Positions 1 to 9,687 of a stretch of 21,784 nucleotides of DNA are shown in pieces. Origin of the DNA: Treponema sp. (GTDB taxonomy: Bacteria; Spirochaetota; Spirochaetia; Treponematales; Breznakiellaceae); contig WQRN01000009.1 of NCBI GenBank assembly GCA_009786715.1, positions 11,807 to 33,590 of the forward strand. Direction: 5' to 3'. The notes beneath the pieces are model-generated. The model ran no database searches. It was given only the letters and a program-made list of their open reading frames with translations, and was not told the DNA's origin. Every line of letters starts with the position of its first letter. Position 1 is the stretch's first letter. The translations under genes were made by a program, and so were the position numbers.

Positions 1-415
1 CCCCGCCGTATTCGTCTACCACAACCGCGACATGCACTTTTTTGCGGCGCAGTTCGCGCAGTAAATCGTCTATGTGTTTTGAAACAGGGACAAAGATAGG
101 TTTTCTGACAAGTTCTTTTATATCAAAAGGTTTATCGTCAATTATTGCTTTAAAAACGTCTTTTACATGCAGGATGCCGATTACTTTGTCTACAGTATCC
201 TGATACACGGGAAAACGCGAATGTTCGCTTTCATAAATGCAGGTAAGCAGTTCTTCTTTTGAGGCGTCCGCGGAAATAAAGACTGTGTCCGTTCTTGGAA
301 CCATTACTTCTTTTACAGTGGTGTCGGAAAGTTCAACAACCCCGCGGATCATCTGCCGCTGGTCTTCTTCCAGATCTTTTATCGCCTGTGAATTTATCTT
401 AAAAGGGGTTTTCAA
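1..415 (-). CDS. HlyC/CorC-family CBS-domain protein, partial (C-terminus beyond window)
   Basis: The N-terminal 138 residues of a cytosolic CBS-pair protein of the CorC/YbeX type are visible; the rest lies beyond the left edge. CBS domain 1 spans about residues 34-90, opening with EVMVPRTDTVF and containing SEHSRFPVYQ and VIGILHVKD. CBS domain 2 starts near residue 105 and reaches the family hallmark VVVDEYGG at the edge. There is no DUF21 membrane domain in front, so this is the short soluble form. The start is TTG at 415-413, inside a TTGA overlap with the ybeY stop and preceded by a G-rich ribosome binding site (GGGGGA). The phoH-ybeY-corC order is the classic ybeZ-ybeY-ybeX arrangement. 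CorC is associated with magnesium/cobalt efflux in enterobacteria; YbeX has also been linked to ribosome function. Which role applies here cannot be told. Confidence 0.9.
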   Translation of the reverse strand, partial: MKTPFKINSQAIKDLEEDQRQMIRGVVELSDTTVKEVMVPRTDTVFISADASKEELLTCIYESEHSRFPVYQDTVDKVIGILHVKDVFKAIIDDKPFDIKELVRKPIFVPVSKHIDDLLRELRRKKVHVAVVVDEYGG

Positions 416-882
416 TCTTTTCCCCCGGCAGGAATAATATGTTCCTTGTTCAGCTTGTTCAGTATCTCCTCCTGTAACGCAAGCATCGGTTCATCTGAAT
501 CAATGGTTTTGTGATCCATTCCGTTTAAATGAAGGATACCATGAATTAAAAGTCTTCGTAACTCCTCATCTTCAGAAATTTTAAAATATTGGGCGTTTTC
601 ACGCAGTGTTTCAAGGGAAATGACAATATCTCCCGGCAGAAACGCCTCTTTATCGCCGTCTTTTACGGTTTCACCCAGATTAAATGATAAAATATCCGTA
701 GGTTCGTCTATGTTCCGGTATTGATTATTAAGGTTTCTGATTGTCTTATTGCCGCAGAAAAGGACGGAGAGTTCCCAGTTTTCGCATTTTAATTCATCCA
801 GAATTTTTACAGCGAAGCCGCAGACCGCGCCGCTCCATGCCGGCAGAGACATTTCTTCGGCATTGATGGTTACATTATTCAT
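412..882 (-). CDS. ybeY: Endoribonuclease YbeY (rRNA maturation factor)
   Basis: A 156-residue protein, the usual size for the family. It carries the diagnostic zinc-binding motif H-x3-H-x5-H at H114, H118 and H124 (HGILHLNGMDH), preceded by DILSFNLG (residues 63-70) and PGDIVIS (83-89), both typical of YbeY. The family is a metal-dependent single-strand endoribonuclease involved in 16S rRNA 3'-end maturation and ribosome quality control. The ATG at 882-880 is preferred over an upstream in-frame start at 942 because it aligns with family N-termini and has a purine-rich GAGG ahead of it. The gene overlaps the end of the HD phosphodiesterase by 8 bases and its stop overlaps the TTG of the CorC-like gene, so the three are almost certainly translationally coupled. 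Co-occurrence with phoH is a known conserved linkage. Confidence 0.96.
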   Translation of the reverse strand: MNNVTINAEEMSLPAWSGAVCGFAVKILDELKCENWELSVLFCGNKTIRNLNNQYRNIDEPTDILSFNLGETVKDGDKEAFLPGDIVISLETLRENAQYFKISEDEELRRLLIHGILHLNGMDHKTIDSDEPMLALQEEILNKLNKEHIIPAGGKD

Positions 883-2317
883 CGTTTGCCGCTTCCTCTT
901 TCTGTTTTGGATACTCAATCCTTGAATGATAATAACCGGCAAGCACTCTTACAAATGTCTTTTTAATAATTTCAAGATCGCGGAAAGATAAATCGGATTC
1001 TGAAAGCTGACCATGATCTATTTTCGCTTCAAAGAGCTGCTGGATGAATTTGTCAATTTTGCCGGCTGTGGGCTTATTTAAGGTACGCACCGCGGCTTCG
1101 GTAATATCGGCAAGCATAACAATGGCTGATTCTTTAGAACGCGGAGGGCTTCCCGGATACGAGAAATCTTCGGAGTTAACCGTAACTTCCTGTTCTGTCG
1201 CCTTATTGTAAAACCATGAAATTATAGAATTACCGTGATGTTCCGCGATTATTGCGATTACATCTTTTGGAAGCCCGAGACTGTGCGCTTTCTCTACGCC
1301 TAGTTTTACATGGCTGCGGATTATTGTGGCGGAAAGGCGAGGAGCGATTTCATCATGCCTGTTATGATCGGTTTGATTTTCCACAAAGTAGTCGGGGTTA
1401 TCCATTTTTCCTATATCGTGATAATACGCGCCGACCCGGGCAAGAAGCGAATTTGCCCCGATATCCTGGCAAGCCTGTTCCGCAAGGTTTGCTACCATAA
1501 GAGAGTGGGTATATGTTCCCGGCGCTGTTGTAAAAAGCTTACGCAAAATTGGCGCGTTTAAATCTGACAGTTCCATAAGCCTGTATGGAGTTACAGCGTT
1601 CAGAGCGTGTTCAAGAGGCGGCAGAAAACCGATGCTTAACATTCCGCACGCTATACCGTTAAGAGCCGCCCAAAAGAGAAGGGCAGGGTATTCAGTCCAG
1701 GCAGCTTCACGCAGCAAGAGCACTATTAATACGGCGAAACACTGCGCAAGTGCGATTATAATGCCTGCTTTAATAAGACTCATTCTATTCTGCGCCTTGT
1801 GAAGAACTGTCGAAGCCGCCGCTCCCGACACAAGCGCGATGATATATGAATAATCGTCAAAGGCGCCTGCGAAGTACGCGCCTAAGGGCATTGCAATGGC
1901 GAAAATTATGGCAGGTCTTTTTCCCATAAAGACGGAAATCAACATTATAAAAAGAGCGGTGGGAACCGTAAGAGCGACAGGAAAGCCGCTAAAACCCGGA
2001 GATAAATTATTTATAATTACAGAACCTATTATATAAGAGCCAGTTAAAGACGCCAAAAGATATTTTTCGCTTTTGCTTAATTGTTTTCCAAGAATGGTTT
2101 GTCCCTGTAAAATTATAAAAATAGTGTAAATGCTCAGAAGAAGAAAAAGAACGCCGAGGATAGTACGCAAATCTTTAAACGCGTCGTAATTTCTGCTCGC
2201 GATTACAACAAAAATACCCGCAAGGCATAAACCAAAACTGAACAGGGCAGGCCCTGAACGGAAATAGTTCAATGCTGAAAGAACGGCTGTTTTTAATTTA
2301 TTACTTTTCTCTTTCAT
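875..2317 (-). CDS. Membrane HD-domain phosphodiesterase, PgpH type, lacking the extracellular domain
   Basis: A 480-residue membrane protein with several hydrophobic segments (roughly residues 22-42, 51-71, 86-104, 113-131, 134-152, 157-170, 182-203, 212-232) followed by a cytosolic HD domain (about 255-470). Visible HD motifs are GTYTHSLMVANLAEQA with H271, YYHDIGKM with H300-D301, the pair H360-H361 (AEHHGNS) and D404 (MLADITEAAVR). Characterised relatives (PgpH, 7TM-HD family) hydrolyse cyclic di-AMP; that activity is inferred here. Full-length PgpH proteins are about 700 residues with a large extracytoplasmic domain between the first transmembrane helix and the rest. Here only a short loop follows helix 1, so the sensor domain is missing. 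The start ATG at 2317 overlaps the phoH stop by 17 bases and the ribosome binding site is weak (AGG), consistent with coupling. Its 3' end overlaps ybeY. Confidence 0.9.
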   Translation of the reverse strand: MKEKSNKLKTAVLSALNYFRSGPALFSFGLCLAGIFVVIASRNYDAFKDLRTILGVLFLLLSIYTIFIILQGQTILGKQLSKSEKYLLASLTGSYIIGSVIINNLSPGFSGFPVALTVPTALFIMLISVFMGKRPAIIFAIAMPLGAYFAGAFDDYSYIIALVSGAAASTVLHKAQNRMSLIKAGIIIALAQCFAVLIVLLLREAAWTEYPALLFWAALNGIACGMLSIGFLPPLEHALNAVTPYRLMELSDLNAPILRKLFTTAPGTYTHSLMVANLAEQACQDIGANSLLARVGAYYHDIGKMDNPDYFVENQTDHNRHDEIAPRLSATIIRSHVKLGVEKAHSLGLPKDVIAIIAEHHGNSIISWFYNKATEQEVTVNSEDFSYPGSPPRSKESAIVMLADITEAAVRTLNKPTAGKIDKFIQQLFEAKIDHGQLSESDLSFRDLEIIKKTFVRVLAGYYHSRIEYPKQKEEAANDE

Positions 2318-3260
2318 TATATGCCTGTATTATTTTTTTTATTAACGGATTGCGCGCTACATCGCCTGTATGAAGGAATGAAAAATTAAGTCCGTCTACT
2401 TCCCTTAAAATATCCAGCGCGTGCAGAAGACCAGAATCCGTCTTGCGCGCAAGATCTATCTGGGTGGAATCCCCTGTAATTACCGCGCGGGTGCCGGAAC
2501 CAATTCTTGTAAGGAACATTTTCATCTGTTCTTTTGTTGTATTCTGCGCTTCATCCAAAATTACCATGCAGTCGTTTAAACTTCTTCCTCTCATGTACGC
2601 AAGAGGCGCAATCTCTATCGATCTTGTTTCTTCCATCCGGTTTATAATATCGTAGGGTACAAGAGATTCCATCGCGTCATAAAGAGGTTTAAGGTACGGA
2701 TCGATTTTCTGAGCCAGATCTCCCGGCAGAAATCCCAGATTTTCTCCGGCTTCCACAACAGGGCGCGTAAGAACCAGTTTTCTCATTTTTTTTGAAAGCA
2801 GCATTTGAAGAGCATGGGCGATTGCGAGAAATGTTTTACCAGTGCCCGCAGGTCCGATGCAAAAACAAATTTCGCTCTCTCTCATTCCGCGGATATACTC
2901 AGCTTGATTTTTTGATTTCGGGAAAACGCGGTTAAAACCGTGTGGTATTTGAATCATGGAATCGCGGAATAAGGAGCTGTCTTTCTCTGCGGAATTGCAA
3001 TGCGGATCCCCGGCAAGAGCGCGGATATAATCCGCGGAGGGTTGTTCGCCTTCCTTAACCGCCGTGATAAGGTTATCCATCATCGTCCTGAAGCGTTTAA
3101 CGCCGATTTCATCCTGGCTTTCAAAGTGAATTTCATTGCCTCTTGCCGTGATAAAACCGCCGAGAGAACCTTCAATTATTCTGAGATTTCCGTCATTTGC
3201 GCCGCAAACCCCGCTTAAAAGTTCTCTGTTGTCAAAAGCTATAGTAATCCCATCGTCCAA
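2301..3260 (-). CDS. phoH: PhoH-family ATPase (YbeZ-like)
   Basis: A 319-residue cytosolic P-loop ATPase. The Walker A is GPAGTGKT at residues 136-143, the Walker B is VILDEAQN at 233-240, and the family segment TRPVVEAGENLGFLPGDL lies at about 165-182. The roughly 110 residues before the P-loop match the usual N-terminal part, including GGFITARGNEIHF. PhoH/YbeZ proteins are ATPases associated with RNA metabolism and work with YbeY, whose gene lies two genes downstream. The start is TTG at 3260-3258: it has GAGG five bases upstream, no ATG or GTG occurs in frame before a stop upstream, and the predicted N-terminus MDDGITIAFDN fits. A promoter-like element lies just upstream in the only substantial gap of this minus-strand run, so phoH may be both read through from uvrA-lptD and initiated independently. 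Confidence 0.95.
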   Translation of the reverse strand: MDDGITIAFDNRELLSGVCGANDGNLRIIEGSLGGFITARGNEIHFESQDEIGVKRFRTMMDNLITAVKEGEQPSADYIRALAGDPHCNSAEKDSSLFRDSMIQIPHGFNRVFPKSKNQAEYIRGMRESEICFCIGPAGTGKTFLAIAHALQMLLSKKMRKLVLTRPVVEAGENLGFLPGDLAQKIDPYLKPLYDAMESLVPYDIINRMEETRSIEIAPLAYMRGRSLNDCMVILDEAQNTTKEQMKMFLTRIGSGTRAVITGDSTQIDLARKTDSGLLHALDILREVDGLNFSFLHTGDVARNPLIKKIIQAYNEREK

Positions 3261-3280
3261 AAATACCTCTTTTTCATCAT

Positions 3281-3308
3281 TCTATAACCCGGCATATATG
3301 CTAGTCAA
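3281..3308 (-). promoter_or_regulatory. Candidate sigma-70-type promoter for phoH
   Basis: Read on the minus strand, TTGACT (3308-3303, five of six matches to the -35 consensus) is separated by 16 bases from TATAGA (3286-3281, four of six to -10). It sits about 20 bases ahead of the phoH start, in the 73-base gap between the lptD-like stop and phoH. This is a motif match only. Confidence 0.5.
3292..3301. promoter_or_regulatory. Perfect 10-bp palindrome in the phoH promoter spacer (possible operator)
   Basis: GCATATATGC is a perfect dyad lying entirely between the -35 and -10 elements of the candidate phoH promoter. That position is suitable for a repressor site. No regulator is known, and an AT-rich 10-mer palindrome can also arise by chance. 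Confidence 0.25.
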
Positions 3309-3333
3309 GTCTTCGCAGAACCAAAGGAAACCG

Positions 3334-6300
3334 CTATTTTACCACCATTTTATCGTATTTTCCTTCGTATTTTATTTCAGATTTAATCTCGGAAATAGGC
3401 GTCCACTGTACGACAAATGAAACATCGGAAATTATCCTGTATTTCGGGATAGCTTGAGTCATATCAGGATACGGATAAGTGCTTACAGTAAGCCTCGCGC
3501 TCCAGTCTCCCAGGTGATGATTAACATCCAAATTGAACCTGTGCATTTTAAAACCAGATTCCTTTCTTTTTGATTCGTTAAAAAAATTAAATGAATTAAA
3601 AAGATCTGTGAATATGTTTTTTTGCTGATCGTTAAATAAATGATACGGCAGGTCTTCCGTCCACGGCACTCCTTCAAAGTAACGCCAGATTTCCGAATTT
3701 TTCGATAATGCCGATAAATTAATATCTAAAAAATTATTTATTTTTAAATTAAGTCCGATGGAAAAATTAAATATTGAATTTGTATATTTCTGTAAATCAA
3801 AAGTAAGCGATGTGTCAATATTAAAAGACAGGGTTAAGCGGTTTTTAAAAAGTTTAATATTCGCGAATGAGTCTTTATATCCGAAAAATAATTCCTTGGG
3901 ATTGAGCACCGCTTCACCGACTTGCCCCCATGGATCGGTTCCTTCGTTTTTCTGCTCAAATTTATACATCGGCGTGTTTACCATTATAAATTCAGATCTG
4001 AATTTCCATAAAGACAGAGTGGATCGTAAACTTGTAATGCGGTTGTTTTCTTCCGGAGTTATTACAATGTACTGAACAAATGATCCGATTTTTCCGAAAT
4101 TAAATGTTTCTCTTATATCGTAAGGTTTAAGAATCCAATCCGGTTCTGTTTCAGGTTTTTCCATACGAAAATTTAAATTTGTTTCTGTTATCCACGCTCT
4201 GAATGTGGCGCTGGCTGTAACAAGTCCGTCCATCGGCGGCAATTCTGTGCTAAGAGTAATGGATTGGGATTTATCAAAAACATTGGCGGTAAGATTCGCC
4301 GAGAGCCTGTGGCTGCTGAGACCGAGCACATCCTTTGTTCTGTCTTCTTTCGCCCATGAACCCCATTCAGGCGTAAGTTCAGGGCCGTCCCCGTCAACAT
4401 ATTTTTTTGATCTGACCAGCGTGCCCCTGAACGAATACTGAAGATTTGACTGGCTGAATATTGAATTTTGGTATAATGGTTTAAATGTTCCGTTATACGC
4501 GTAAGTTGAATTGTAATTTGTTCTGTCGTATTGGGATCGTTTTTCTTTTTCTATCGCGTCTTTATCCGGAATCCCTGTTATTGGATCAATGTATAGATCT
4601 TCATTTAAATATGTATAATCGCGCAGGTTTCCGCTGCCTGTAAAGGTAAAAGTATTTGAAAACATTCCGCCTGTATGATCATAGCGGAAATTTAAAGAGG
4701 CGTTTATGCCGAAATTTGATAAAATGGATTTTACATCGCTCCAGTCAACATCCTCGTATGTTTTCCAGTCTTGAAACATAAAATTAAGTTCCGATGACGC
4801 TGTGGGTGTAAGCTGGTAATCGAAGCTGAACTTTGTGTTTCCGGCTGACGGTATGCTGAAATTCTGGGTTATTACAGGCGGAATTAATACATCGCCCGAC
4901 GCTGTTTTTTCCGAAGATGTTTCTTGATCCTCAGGCCATGGAGAAATGGGGACGCCTATGCCGTTAAAAGGATCATAATCCGCCTGTGCTGAGGATGTTT
5001 TATTTGCATTTTGCTGAGAAGTCATTCCGATTGTAACAGGAGTTCCCGTTATGGATGCCGATATATGGTACATTGTAAATTTATCAGGCGCGTAGAAAAA
5101 ACGATTCGGCGAATCTTTGTTAATGCCGCTTGCTGTTAGGTCCACTCCCAGCTTGATAAAAGACAATGATGTATTAATTGTAGAGATTGAAATTTTTGAG
5201 ATGTAAGGATCAAGTTTCGGCAGCGACGGATTTAAATTTCCGTTTAACTGCCATTGGAAGGGGCCAAGTTCGTTTGTGGATGAAGTATTCGGATCTATCG
5301 ATCCTCCCTGCTGAATCATATTCATCCAGTCCATGCTTTCAGCCCGTATGCCGAAATCATTGTCCATGAACGGATCGGAATAGAAAGGAATGCTCCATGT
5401 AAGAGAACCGTACTTTCCGCTGATGCCGCTGTTAAATTTCATCTTGTAACGGAACGGCACAAGAGCGGAAAACAGATTTGACTGGTTCCAGTCAAATGTG
5501 CCGTCATAATTATTCACGGCATAAGGAGTATAACCCGTAGTTGTATTTGAAACTGTTCTTGAAAAACCTAATCCTAAAGAAAAATCAATAGGATTTAAAA
5601 TTCCTTTTTTCGGCGTAAGAAGATCAATTCCCGCGTACGCTCCGAGATTTACATAGTAATCGAGCATCGCTTTAAGGCTGATTTCATCTTTATTAACCGC
5701 TTTTTTGCTCGTGCTTCTTAAGAATAACCCCTGAAGTTCTTTTTCGTTGTCATTTGAATTGCCGAGGATTTTAGAAAGAGAGCTGGCTTGTGAATTATCA
5801 GATTTCGGTCTTCCGAAAATATAAGTTGTTGTCTGAATAAAACCGCCTTCTCTGCTGCGGTATCCAAGAACAGGATGAAAAACAATTTCATCAGTTGGAA
5901 AATAAAAAAACGGAATATATAAAACAGGAATCTCTCCTACGTTTAAAACAGCGTTAAAGATAGCGAAATCAGAACCCGGAAGAAGCCATAATTTTGACGC
6001 CCTTATAGACCAATACGCTTCATCCGTGTTTGCGTTTGATATTCTGGCTTTATTTAAAATTGTTACTTCCTGCTCGCTTCTGTATATAACAGAACCTGAA
6101 AAAAGATACGCGGCTCCGGAGTCCTCGAAAGTTGAGTTTCCGTCAAGAAAAATGCTGGACCAGTTATCGATATTAACAGTTAAACTTTTACCTCTGAATG
6201 TTTCTATTGAATCAGCTTCTTTTTTTTCGTATGTTATGTTGCCGTTTGCCGTAAGCAGGTTTCTTGTGCGGTTAAAAAGTATTTCATCCGCTGTAATATT

Positions 6301-6744
6301 ATGAACGGCGTCTTTGTCTTTCAGGCTTATTCTTACATCGCCTTTTAATCTTGCGTAATCTTCGTTAATTACCTCGATAGTAAAGTACTCGGATGTTTGC
6401 GCCGATTCAATTGTTATTACTTTTCGGTTTTCATTATTCTGCTGCGCCTGTTCAGGCATATTATAATGATCGCCGATTTTTTTTACCAGTTCCGCTCTTG
6501 TGCCGCTTTCAGAAAGACCGAGCATACGGCACCACGCGGCAAGTTCGCTTAGCGTGGATGTTTTAAGTTCCATTTCTATACGATTTCTTTCCTGACGCGA
6601 TAGCATCAGAGCTTCCTCAATTTCATCCATCGCTTCCATTACATCTTCGGCAAGCGCAGCTTCTTCCTGCGGGAATAAAGGTGAATTTATTAAAAAGAAT
6701 ATCAGTAAGAATGTAAATAATTCTTTCCTAATTGCCGCTTTCAT
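3334..6744 (-). CDS. LptD/OstA-like outer-membrane protein with N-terminal SAP-like segment
   Basis: A 1136-residue exported protein. Residues 1-25 form a signal peptide ([20 protein letters not shown]). An acidic helical stretch follows (26-60), then a SAP-like helix-loop-helix segment at about 62-94 ([22 protein letters not shown]). An OstA/LptA-like beta region covers about 110-250 ([38 protein letters not shown]). The LptD hallmark [19 protein letters not shown] (268-286) leads into the beta-barrel signature [13 protein letters not shown]. The remaining roughly 830 residues alternate polar and aromatic residues as in a large beta-barrel. LptD inserts lipopolysaccharide in the outer leaflet of Gram-negative bacteria; treponemes are thought to lack LPS, so the cargo is unknown. 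The start ATG overlaps the uvrA stop by four bases (ATGA). The match to T. pallidum TP0515 is from memory. Confidence 0.85.
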   Translation of the reverse strand: MKAAIRKELFTFLLIFFLINSPLFPQEEAALAEDVMEAMDEIEEALMLSRQERNRIEMELKTSTLSELAAWCRMLGLSESGTRAELVKKIGDHYNMPEQAQQNNENRKVITIESAQTSEYFTIEVINEDYARLKGDVRISLKDKDAVHNITADEILFNRTRNLLTANGNITYEKKEADSIETFRGKSLTVNIDNWSSIFLDGNSTFEDSGAAYLFSGSVIYRSEQEVTILNKARISNANTDEAYWSIRASKLWLLPGSDFAIFNAVLNVGEIPVLYIPFFYFPTDEIVFHPVLGYRSREGGFIQTTTYIFGRPKSDNSQASSLSKILGNSNDNEKELQGLFLRSTSKKAVNKDEISLKAMLDYYVNLGAYAGIDLLTPKKGILNPIDFSLGLGFSRTVSNTTTGYTPYAVNNYDGTFDWNQSNLFSALVPFRYKMKFNSGISGKYGSLTWSIPFYSDPFMDNDFGIRAESMDWMNMIQQGGSIDPNTSSTNELGPFQWQLNGNLNPSLPKLDPYISKISISTINTSLSFIKLGVDLTASGINKDSPNRFFYAPDKFTMYHISASITGTPVTIGMTSQQNANKTSSAQADYDPFNGIGVPISPWPEDQETSSEKTASGDVLIPPVITQNFSIPSAGNTKFSFDYQLTPTASSELNFMFQDWKTYEDVDWSDVKSILSNFGINASLNFRYDHTGGMFSNTFTFTGSGNLRDYTYLNEDLYIDPITGIPDKDAIEKEKRSQYDRTNYNSTYAYNGTFKPLYQNSIFSQSNLQYSFRGTLVRSKKYVDGDGPELTPEWGSWAKEDRTKDVLGLSSHRLSANLTANVFDKSQSITLSTELPPMDGLVTASATFRAWITETNLNFRMEKPETEPDWILKPYDIRETFNFGKIGSFVQYIVITPEENNRITSLRSTLSLWKFRSEFIMVNTPMYKFEQKNEGTDPWGQVGEAVLNPKELFFGYKDSFANIKLFKNRLTLSFNIDTSLTFDLQKYTNSIFNFSIGLNLKINNFLDINLSALSKNSEIWRYFEGVPWTEDLPYHLFNDQQKNIFTDLFNSFNFFNESKRKESGFKMHRFNLDVNHHLGDWSARLTVSTYPYPDMTQAIPKYRIISDVSFVVQWTPISEIKSEIKYEGKYDKMVVK

Positions 6745-9590
6745 TTTCTCCCGGTTTTTTTTGGTTTGCCGCGTTTAAGCATTTCGCTGATGTAGAACCC
6801 TGTGTATGAAGACGCGCATTTGGCGGTTTGTTCCGGCGTGCCCGTAACGATTACCTGTCCGCCTTTATCGCCGCCTTCAGGTCCAAGATCTATTATATGA
6901 TCCGCCTGTAAAAGTACATCAAGGTTATGTTCTATCATTATAACGGTATTTCCCTGATCTACCAACCGCTGAATAACATCCATTAGCTGCTTAACGTCCG
7001 CAAAGTGAAGGCCTGTTGTCGGCTCGTCAAGGATGTACAGAGTCCTTCCCGTGGAGCGTTTTGAAAGTTCAAGAGCCAGTTTTACCCTCTGGGCCTCTCC
7101 GCCTGAAAGGGTAAGTGCGGATTGCCCGAGTTTTACATAACCGAGTCCGACAGAAAGCAAAGTCTGCATTTTACGCGAAATCTGCGGAACCGGCGCAAAG
7201 AAAGAAGCGGCTTCTTCGATGGTCATATCCAGCACTTCGTGTATATTTTTGCCTTTATAGCGGATTTCCAATGTTTCCCTGTTAAATCTTTTGCCGTGGC
7301 AGACATCGCACGTTATGTAAACATCCGGCAAAAAGTTCATCTCGATTCTGATTGTCCCGTCTCCTTCGCAATTTTCGCATCTGCCGCCGCGCACATTAAA
7401 CGAAAAACGCCCCGCTTTGTATCCTCTCATTTTTGATTCAGGCAAACCGGCGAACATATCCCTTATCGCTGTAAAACCTTCCACATAAGTTATCGGGTTT
7501 GAGCGCGGCGTTCTTCCAATCGGGCTTTGATCGATGTCGATAACCTTGTCGATATGTTCATAACCTTCAAGTTTTTTATAAGCGCCTTCTGAATGGTTGG
7601 AGCCGTAAACTTTATTCGCGAGAGCGGGGTATAAAACATCGGAAAGCAAAGTGGATTTTCCCGAACCCGATACGCCTGTAATACATGTAAAAACTCCAAG
7701 CGGGATATCCACATTTATATTTTTAAGATTATGTTCGCTTGCACCCCTAAGTTTTAAGAACGCGCCGTTTCCTTTGCGCCTTTCCTGAGGTATATTGATA
7801 CTGAGATTTCCCGCAAGATACTGGCCTGTTAAACTTTCCTTTACTTTCATTACATCTGTTACGCTTCCCTGCGCGACAACTTTTCCGCCGTGAACGCCTG
7901 CGCCTACGCCTAAATCCACGATATGATCCGCTGTGCGCAGAGTTTGTTCGTCATGCTCGACGACAATCAATGTGTTTCCAAGGTCGCGCAGATACAAAAG
8001 CGTGTCGATTAACCTCTGGTTGTCTCTCTGGTGAAGCCCGATTGAAGGCTCATCCAAAATGTATAAAACTCCCACAAGGCTGGATCCAATCTGCGTCGCG
8101 AGACGAATCCTCTGGGCTTCTCCTCCTGAGAGGGTAGATGCCTTGCGTTCAAGCGAGAGGTAATCGAGACCCACGTTTTTCATAAAACCAAGACGCGCGT
8201 TAATTTCTTTAAGAATCTGATACGCGATTTTATTTTCGTTTTTATTTAGTTTTACGTTTTCGAAAAACTTTAAAGTGTCAGTTACGGAAAGTTTAGACAG
8301 CTCCCAGATATTTTTCCCCGCAACCGTAACGGCTAACACTTCAGGTTTTAACCTTTTGCCGTCGCAGTCTTCGCAGTGCGTCTGGCTCATAAATTTTTCA
8401 AGCCAGTCTTTAACGCCCTGCGACTGGGTTTCCATATAGCGGCGCCTTAATTCTTCCAAAATGCCGGGGAACTGAGTGTTGTACTGAAAAGAACCGGTTT
8501 TATCACGGTTAACATATTTAACTCTAACTTCATCTTCCATGCCGTAAAGAATCGCGTTTACAATTTTTTTAGGCAGTTTATTAATCGGCGTATCAAGACT
8601 GAAATCAAAATGTTTGGAAAGAGCCTTAAACCTGCTTGAATGCCATGCGCTGTCCGGATTATATGGAACAACTCCTCCTTCGTTATACGACAATGATCGA
8701 TCGGGAATAACAAGATCAGGATCAAATTCCATTTTTGTGCCGATGCCGGAACAGCCTGTACATGCGCCGAACGGGTTGTTAAATGAAAAAAGACGCGGCT
8801 GCAATTCAGGGATTGATACGCCGCAGTCGGGGCATGAGTTTTTCTGTGAAAAAACCTGCTCGCGGTTTTTGCCGTCTTCGCTGCTGAGCACAATTAAAAG
8901 TCCGTCCGCGGTCTGCACCGCGGTTTCGACGGATTCCGCCAGCCGCGAGCGGATATCCTTTCCCATAACAAGTCTGTCCACGATTATTTCTATGCTGTGT
9001 TTTTTCTGCTTGTCCAGTTTAATGCTTTCATCAAGATTGACGGGAACGCCGTCTATCCTCGCGCGCGCGAAACCAGCTTTTTTAGCGTCTTCTATTATTT
9101 TTTGATGTTCTCCTTTCTTTCCGCGGATAACGGGAGCGAGAAGCTGTATCTTTGTACCTTCTTTGTATTGCAAAATTGTTTCTACGATTAAATCTATCGG
9201 CTGTTCGCGGATTTCCTTTCCGCAGACAGGGCAGTGCGGTACGCCGATTCGCGCGTACAAAAGGCGGTAGTAATCGTAAATTTCCGTTACAGTGCCTACG
9301 GTTGAGCGCGGATTACGGTGGGTTGTTTTTTGCTCGATTGAAATTGCAGGGGACAATCCCTCGATATAATCCAAATCGGGTTTGTCCATGCGCCCCAAAA
9401 ACTGGCGGGCGTAAGCAGAAAGGCTTTCAACATACCGCCTTTGCCCTTCCGCGAAGATTGTATCAAAAGCTAAAGAACTTTTGCCTGAACCTGAGAGCCC
9501 TGAAATAACGATTAGTTTATCACGAGGCAGTTCAAGGTCGATGTTTTTAAGGTTATGCTCACGCGCTCCCTTGATGATTAATTTGTCCAT
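6741..9590 (-). CDS. uvrA: UvrABC excinuclease subunit A
   Basis: A 949-residue protein (E. coli UvrA is 940) that recognises DNA damage and loads UvrB in nucleotide excision repair. It has two ABC ATPase modules. Module 1 has Walker [10 protein letters not shown] (31-39), signature [12 protein letters not shown] (488-498) and Walker [11 protein letters not shown]. Module 2 has Walker [10 protein letters not shown] (639-647), signature [12 protein letters not shown] near 828-839 and Walker [11 protein letters not shown]. The zinc modules are intact: C253/C256 with C277/C280 and C738/C741 with C761/C764. The N-terminus [17 protein letters not shown] matches the family, so the ATG at 9590 is secure, yet no Shine-Dalgarno sequence precedes it. 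It is the first gene of the minus-strand run and overlaps the LptD-like gene by ATGA. Confidence 0.99.
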   Translation of the reverse strand: MDKLIIKGAREHNLKNIDLELPRDKLIVISGLSGSGKSSLAFDTIFAEGQRRYVESLSAYARQFLGRMDKPDLDYIEGLSPAISIEQKTTHRNPRSTVGTVTEIYDYYRLLYARIGVPHCPVCGKEIREQPIDLIVETILQYKEGTKIQLLAPVIRGKKGEHQKIIEDAKKAGFARARIDGVPVNLDESIKLDKQKKHSIEIIVDRLVMGKDIRSRLAESVETAVQTADGLLIVLSSEDGKNREQVFSQKNSCPDCGVSIPELQPRLFSFNNPFGACTGCSGIGTKMEFDPDLVIPDRSLSYNEGGVVPYNPDSAWHSSRFKALSKHFDFSLDTPINKLPKKIVNAILYGMEDEVRVKYVNRDKTGSFQYNTQFPGILEELRRRYMETQSQGVKDWLEKFMSQTHCEDCDGKRLKPEVLAVTVAGKNIWELSKLSVTDTLKFFENVKLNKNENKIAYQILKEINARLGFMKNVGLDYLSLERKASTLSGGEAQRIRLATQIGSSLVGVLYILDEPSIGLHQRDNQRLIDTLLYLRDLGNTLIVVEHDEQTLRTADHIVDLGVGAGVHGGKVVAQGSVTDVMKVKESLTGQYLAGNLSINIPQERRKGNGAFLKLRGASEHNLKNINVDIPLGVFTCITGVSGSGKSTLLSDVLYPALANKVYGSNHSEGAYKKLEGYEHIDKVIDIDQSPIGRTPRSNPITYVEGFTAIRDMFAGLPESKMRGYKAGRFSFNVRGGRCENCEGDGTIRIEMNFLPDVYITCDVCHGKRFNRETLEIRYKGKNIHEVLDMTIEEAASFFAPVPQISRKMQTLLSVGLGYVKLGQSALTLSGGEAQRVKLALELSKRSTGRTLYILDEPTTGLHFADVKQLMDVIQRLVDQGNTVIMIEHNLDVLLQADHIIDLGPEGGDKGGQVIVTGTPEQTAKCASSYTGFYISEMLKRGKPKKTGRK

Positions 9591-9596
9591 AACATC

Positions 9597-9602
9597 AGTA
9601 TA
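9597..9602 (-). promoter_or_regulatory. Candidate -10 element close to the uvrA start
   Basis: On the minus strand TATACT (five of six to the -10 consensus) ends six bases before the uvrA ATG, which would place transcription initiation at or next to the start codon. No convincing -35 is visible 16-18 bases upstream (TTCCCT region). This fits the absence of a ribosome binding site for uvrA, but the call is weak. Another AT-rich stretch (9607-9613) could serve instead. Confidence 0.3.
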
Positions 9603-9631
9603 GCGGTTTTATAAAATGTAGGGAAGATATG

Positions 9632-9660
9632 TTGATGATAAACAGATTTAAGTTTATAAT
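9632..9660 (+). promoter_or_regulatory. Sigma-70-type promoter of the three-domain regulator gene
   Basis: TTGATG (9632-9637, four of six to -35), a 17-base spacer, and a perfect TATAAT (9655-9660). The predicted start site is near 9667, giving a leader of about 20 bases containing the ribosome binding site AAAGGAG (9676-9682), five bases from the ATG at 9688. Confidence 0.7.
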
Positions 9661-9687
9661 TAAGATACGCTTTTTAAAGGAGCCGTA

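Noticed and set aside
8614..9105. A 163-codon open frame on the plus strand
   Set aside because: It is antisense to the conserved uvrA zinc-finger region; it is a shadow of uvrA codon usage.
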